A DNA stretch of 8,624 bases from Clostridiaceae bacterium (GTDB lineage Bacteria > Bacillota > Clostridia > Oscillospirales > Acutalibacteraceae): NCBI GenBank assembly GCA_016302625.1, contig JAEDNG010000029.1, forward strand, positions 1 through 8,624. Reading direction: 5' to 3'. Below, in pieces: positions 6,224 through 8,624 of the stretch. The number at the start of each line of letters is the position of its first letter. Within the stretch, counting starts at the first letter, position 1. Below the pieces are notes generated by a model, which made no database searches, was not told the DNA's origin, and was given only the letters and a program-made list of their open reading frames with translations. The translations under genes and the position numbers were made by a program.

Positions 6224-7354
6224 ATGATAAAAAACACACCGCCCATGGGCTGGAATTCATGGAACACATTCGGAGCAGACATTAACGAGCAGTTGATTTT
6301 CGATACTGCCGATAAAATGGTTGAAACCGGACTTAAGGATTTAGGTTACGAATATCTTGTAATCGACGATTGCTGGTCGCTTAAAGAGCGCGATGAAAAC
6401 GGACGTCTTAAAGCCGATCCGGAAAAATTTCCTCACGGTATGAAAGCCGTTGCGGATTACGTTCATTCAAAGGGCCTTAAATTCGGCATGTATTCCTGTG
6501 CCGGAAATCTTACCTGTGCAGGATATCCGGGAAGCTTTGAGCATGAATTTGTCGACGCGAAAACCTTTGCCGAATGGGGCGTGGATTTCCTTAAATACGA
6601 TTACTGCTATCACAGCAATATAATCCACGGCAAATATTTGTACCGCCGCATGGGACTTGCGCTTAAAAACTGCGGAAGAGACATTCTTTTCAGCGCCTGC
6701 TCATGGGGTGCCGACAATACCGCGGAATGGATGCGCGAAACGGGCGCTAATATGTGGCGTTCTACCGGCGATATTTTCGACACATGGGAGTCTGTTAAAA
6801 GCCTTACCGAACAGCAGGATAAGATTCTTCCTTACGGAGGAGCGGGCTGCTTTAACGATATGGATATGCTTATTGTCGGAATGCACGGCAAGGGCAACGT
6901 GGGTCTTGAGGGGCTTAACGACACCCAGTATAAAACGCATTTTTCAATTTGGTCGCTCTTTGGCTCTCCGCTTATGATAGGCTGCGATGTGCGCAATATG
7001 ACGGGGGAAACGCTTGATATCCTCTCAAATAAAGAGCTTATTAAGATAAATCAGGACGCCGACTGCCGTCAGGTAATGAAAGTACCCGCGATATGGGGCG
7101 GAGATAATCTGAAATGCTATGCCCGTAATCTTGAAAACGGAGATATCGCGGTCGGATTTTTCAATTTCGGCGACGCAGACGCGGCAGCAAGGCTTAACCT
7201 TGATGAACTGGGACTTCCCGAAAGCACCGGCAAAACCCTTCAAATGCACGAGGTTTGGAGCGGAGAAACCGTAACCGTTAAAAACGGCACTTTTATTCAC
7301 AGCATTAACGCTTACGATTCTTTGGTATATCGCTGTAAGGTAGTCGACGCGTAA
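6224..7354 (+). CDS. GH27 alpha-galactosidase-type glycosidase (possibly alpha-N-acetylgalactosaminidase)
   Basis: A 376-aa retaining glycoside hydrolase of family GH27 (clan GH-D): a TIM barrel over about 1-285 and a short C-terminal beta-sandwich (about 286-376). Family motifs: PPMGWNSW at the N-terminus, IDDCW (47-51; the Asp pair contacts the sugar), 'NLTCAGYPGS', KYDYC with nucleophile D126, and WRSTGDIFD with acid/base D183 and R179. These positions follow the human and plant enzymes. C98 and C128 match the active-site cystine of the human enzyme. No signal peptide is seen, so it should act in the cytosol on imported oligosaccharides; no transporter is in the window. ATG 6224 has GGAGG (6210-6214) nine bases upstream. 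The recognition loop reads C159-S160-W-G-A163 instead of the CEWG usual for alpha-galactosidases, so the C2 substituent of the true substrate is uncertain. Its TAA overlaps the ATG of the next gene (TAATG). Confidence 0.92.
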   Translation: MIKNTPPMGWNSWNTFGADINEQLIFDTADKMVETGLKDLGYEYLVIDDCWSLKERDENGRLKADPEKFPHGMKAVADYVHSKGLKFGMYSCAGNLTCAGYPGSFEHEFVDAKTFAEWGVDFLKYDYCYHSNIIHGKYLYRRMGLALKNCGRDILFSACSWGADNTAEWMRETGANMWRSTGDIFDTWESVKSLTEQQDKILPYGGAGCFNDMDMLIVGMHGKGNVGLEGLNDTQYKTHFSIWSLFGSPLMIGCDVRNMTGETLDILSNKELIKINQDADCRQVMKVPAIWGGDNLKCYARNLENGDIAVGFFNFGDADAAARLNLDELGLPESTGKTLQMHEVWSGETVTVKNGTFIHSINAYDSLVYRCKVVDA

Positions 7355-7545
7355 TGGAGCGCTGTATACGCTGCGGGAAAGAGCTTACATATAACGATAT
7401 CGGCGCTTATAAGAAGTTTATAAACCGAGGAAGCACAGAGTTTATGTGCAAAAGCTGTCTTGCAGGCGAGCTTCAGGTGTCCGAGGAATTAATAGATAAA
7501 AAGATTGAGCACTTTAAAAAACAGGGCTGCACGTTGTTTGTTTAA
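7354..7545 (+). CDS. Small zinc-ribbon-like protein, function unknown
   Basis: A 63-aa protein with two CxxC knuckles, C4-x2-C7 and C32-x2-C35, which almost certainly bind one zinc ion. After the second knuckle there is a charged helical region and the ending KKQGCTLF. The pattern (C-x2-CGKELT ... KKFINR ... CKSCLA ... HFKKQGCTLF) is one I recognise from uncharacterised small proteins of Clostridia, but I know no function for it. The ATG shares one base with the glycosidase stop codon (TAATG), and only a weak, distant TAAGG (7336-7340) precedes it, so translation is probably coupled to the upstream gene. No terminator is visible after its stop. It could be a nucleic-acid-binding or protein-docking module. 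Confidence 0.8.
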   Translation: MERCIRCGKELTYNDIGAYKKFINRGSTEFMCKSCLAGELQVSEELIDKKIEHFKKQGCTLFV

Positions 7546-7578
7546 ATACTTCGGAAAATAAAAACGGCGCACAGGGTC

Positions 7579-7607
7579 TTGAAAACACGATAATAATGCG
7601 CTATAAT
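7579..7607 (+). promoter_or_regulatory. Strong sigma-A promoter for the ilvE-type gene
   Basis: TTGAAA (7579-7584), a 17-base spacer and a perfect TATAAT (7602-7607). The expected start of transcription is near 7614, giving a leader of about 58 bases. The -10 box lies inside the left arm of the inverted repeat at 7592-7645, so a protein bound there would block RNA polymerase. No T-box or other large leader element fits in this short spacer. Confidence 0.85.
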
Positions 7608-7645
7608 TTAAATGTCATGAATGATTTTAATTATAGCGCGTTATT
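7592..7645. repeat. Inverted repeat, 17-bp arms, over the ilvE promoter
   Basis: The left arm 7592-7608 and right arm 7629-7645 are reverse complements except for one G/T position (7597 against 7640), with a 20-base centre. The fully perfect core is GCGCTATAATT (7598-7608) with AATTATAGCGC (7629-7639). A third related copy, GCGCTTTATAA (7646-7656), follows in direct orientation just before the SD, and can pair with AGCGC at 7635-7639. Because the left arm includes the -10 box, the full hairpin can form only in RNA that reads in from upstream, while the DNA repeat itself could be an operator. Confidence 0.85.
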
Positions 7646-7671
7646 GCGCTTTATAAAGGAAGTATGTCAAA

Positions 7672-8624
7672 ATGGAAATTAAGATTACAAAAACAACGGC
7701 TCCAAAAGAAAAGCCGGACAGCAGCACTTTAGGCTTCGGCAGGATATTTACCGACCATATGTTTATGATGGACTACACTGCGGGCGAGGGCTGGCATGAC
7801 GCGAGGATTATTCCCTTTGAGAATATTTCGCTCCACCCCGCGTCAACCGTGCTGCATTACGGCTCTGAGATTTTCGAGGGCTTAAAGGCTTACCGCCGCT
7901 CCGACGGCAGGGTTCAGCTTTTCAGACCCATAGAGAATATCCGCAGAATGAACAATTCGGCTGAAAGACTGTGTCTGCCGCAGATTCCGGAAGAAGACGC
8001 AATGCAGATTTTAGATACCTTTGTGGGACTTGAGCAGGACTGGACGCCGTCAGCTTCGGGCACATCTTTATATATCCGTCCGTTTATGTTCGGAAACGAT
8101 GAAAATTTAGGTGTGCATGCGGTTCATCACGCAACCTTTGTTATAATCGCGTCGCCCGTCGGCAGCTATTACGCGGAGGGCATTAATCCGGTTAAGATTA
8201 TGATTGAGGACGAGGATGTCCGCGCTGTAAGAGGGGGAACCGGCTATGCCAAGTGCGGCGGCAACTATGCGGCAAGCAACCGCGCCGGCGAGAGAGCGGA
8301 GCAAAAGGGTTATTCTCAGGTCTTATGGCTTGACGGCGTTGAGCGCAAATATATAGAGGAAGTCGGCGCCATGAACGTTATGTTCAAGATTGACGGCGAA
8401 ATCGTAACACCGAAGCTCACCGGTTCAATTCTTCCGGGAATTACACGCAAATCCTGTATTGAAATCTTAAAGGACGAGGGCTACACCGTAAACGAGCGGC
8501 TTTTAAGTGTTGATGAGCTCGGCGAGGCACTTAAAAACGGAAAGCTTGAGGAGGCTTGGGGCTGCGGCACCGCCGCCGTTGTTTCACCGATAGGCGAGCT
8601 TTGCTATAAGGACGTTAAATATAC
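7672..8624 (+). CDS. ilvE: Branched-chain amino acid aminotransferase (3' end outside window)
   Basis: 317 complete codons run to the right edge without a stop; the family is usually about 340-360 aa, so only a short C-terminal piece is missing. It is a fold-type IV PLP aminotransferase that interconverts Leu, Ile and Val with their 2-oxo acids using 2-oxoglutarate/glutamate, in the cytosol. Seen: 'LHYGSEIFEGLKAYR' (61-75), LYIRPFMFG (133-141), GGTGYAKCGGNYAAS with the PLP-binding lysine K194, YIEEVGAMN (227-235) with the Glu expected at the cofactor ring nitrogen, 'GSILPGITRKS' (251-261), and 'EEAWGCGTAAVVSPIG' (293-308). It is the longer BCAT type II form rather than the E. coli type. The start ATG 7672 is preceded by AAAGGA (7655-7660), 11 bases away, slightly long; an ATG at 7664 is out of frame. 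It has its own promoter, but there is no terminator between it and the glycosidase pair upstream. Confidence 0.96.
   Translation, partial: MEIKITKTTAPKEKPDSSTLGFGRIFTDHMFMMDYTAGEGWHDARIIPFENISLHPASTVLHYGSEIFEGLKAYRRSDGRVQLFRPIENIRRMNNSAERLCLPQIPEEDAMQILDTFVGLEQDWTPSASGTSLYIRPFMFGNDENLGVHAVHHATFVIIASPVGSYYAEGINPVKIMIEDEDVRAVRGGTGYAKCGGNYAASNRAGERAEQKGYSQVLWLDGVERKYIEEVGAMNVMFKIDGEIVTPKLTGSILPGITRKSCIEILKDEGYTVNERLLSVDELGEALKNGKLEEAWGCGTAAVVSPIGELCYKDVKY

Noticed and set aside
7546..7671. T-box or other amino-acid riboswitch before ilvE
   Set aside because: The leader after the predicted start is under 60 bases, with no specifier stem, no T-box consensus sequence and no terminator.

Overview
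The window looks like chromosomal DNA from a low-to-moderate GC Firmicute of class Clostridia, probably an Oscillospiraceae/Ruminococcaceae-type gut commensal. Support comes from strong AGGAGG-like ribosome binding sites, sigma-A promoters of TTGAAA/TATAAT type, and a gene set (DUF5711 protein, CvpA-family protein, zinc-finger ClpE-type unfoldase, one-component AraC regulators beside glycosidases) familiar from that group. The placement is an inference from gene content, not a search result.

Left block (1-4856, + strand): the 3' part of truA (tRNA pseudouridine synthase), a membrane-anchored beta-propeller-like DUF5711 protein, a CvpA-family membrane protein and a ClpE-type AAA+ unfoldase. 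They are tightly spaced and end in a 9-bp-stem intrinsic terminator. This reads as one housekeeping / envelope / protein-quality transcription unit.

Middle (4856-5317): a short AT-rich gtrA-like gene (four membrane segments) with its own extended -10 promoter. The -35 box of that promoter begins one or two bases after the terminator T-tract, and it shows that the longer TTG-initiated reading frame is not the real gene start. The gene converges on the araC-type gene with one base between the two stop codons.

Sugar block (5319-7545): an AraC-family regulator on the minus strand is divergent from a GH27 alpha-galactosidase-type glycosidase, which overlaps by one base a 63-aa zinc-ribbon-like protein. 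The 116-bp divergent spacer holds a 12-bp direct repeat and a centred 8-bp-arm palindrome, the best candidates for the operators of this regulator. The glycosidase keeps both catalytic aspartates. Its substrate-recognition loop, however, carries the small Ser/Ala pair that distinguishes animal alpha-N-acetylgalactosaminidase from alpha-galactosidase.

Right end (7546-8624): a strong promoter embedded in a nearly perfect 17-bp-arm inverted repeat precedes a branched-chain amino acid aminotransferase (ilvE type) that runs off the window. No rRNA, tRNA, CRISPR array, insertion sequence or phage gene was seen. No clear new multi-gene system is evident. The most interesting unexplained items are the ilvE-promoter inverted repeat, the glycosidase specificity loop with its coupled zinc protein, and the DUF5711-CvpA-ClpE cluster.
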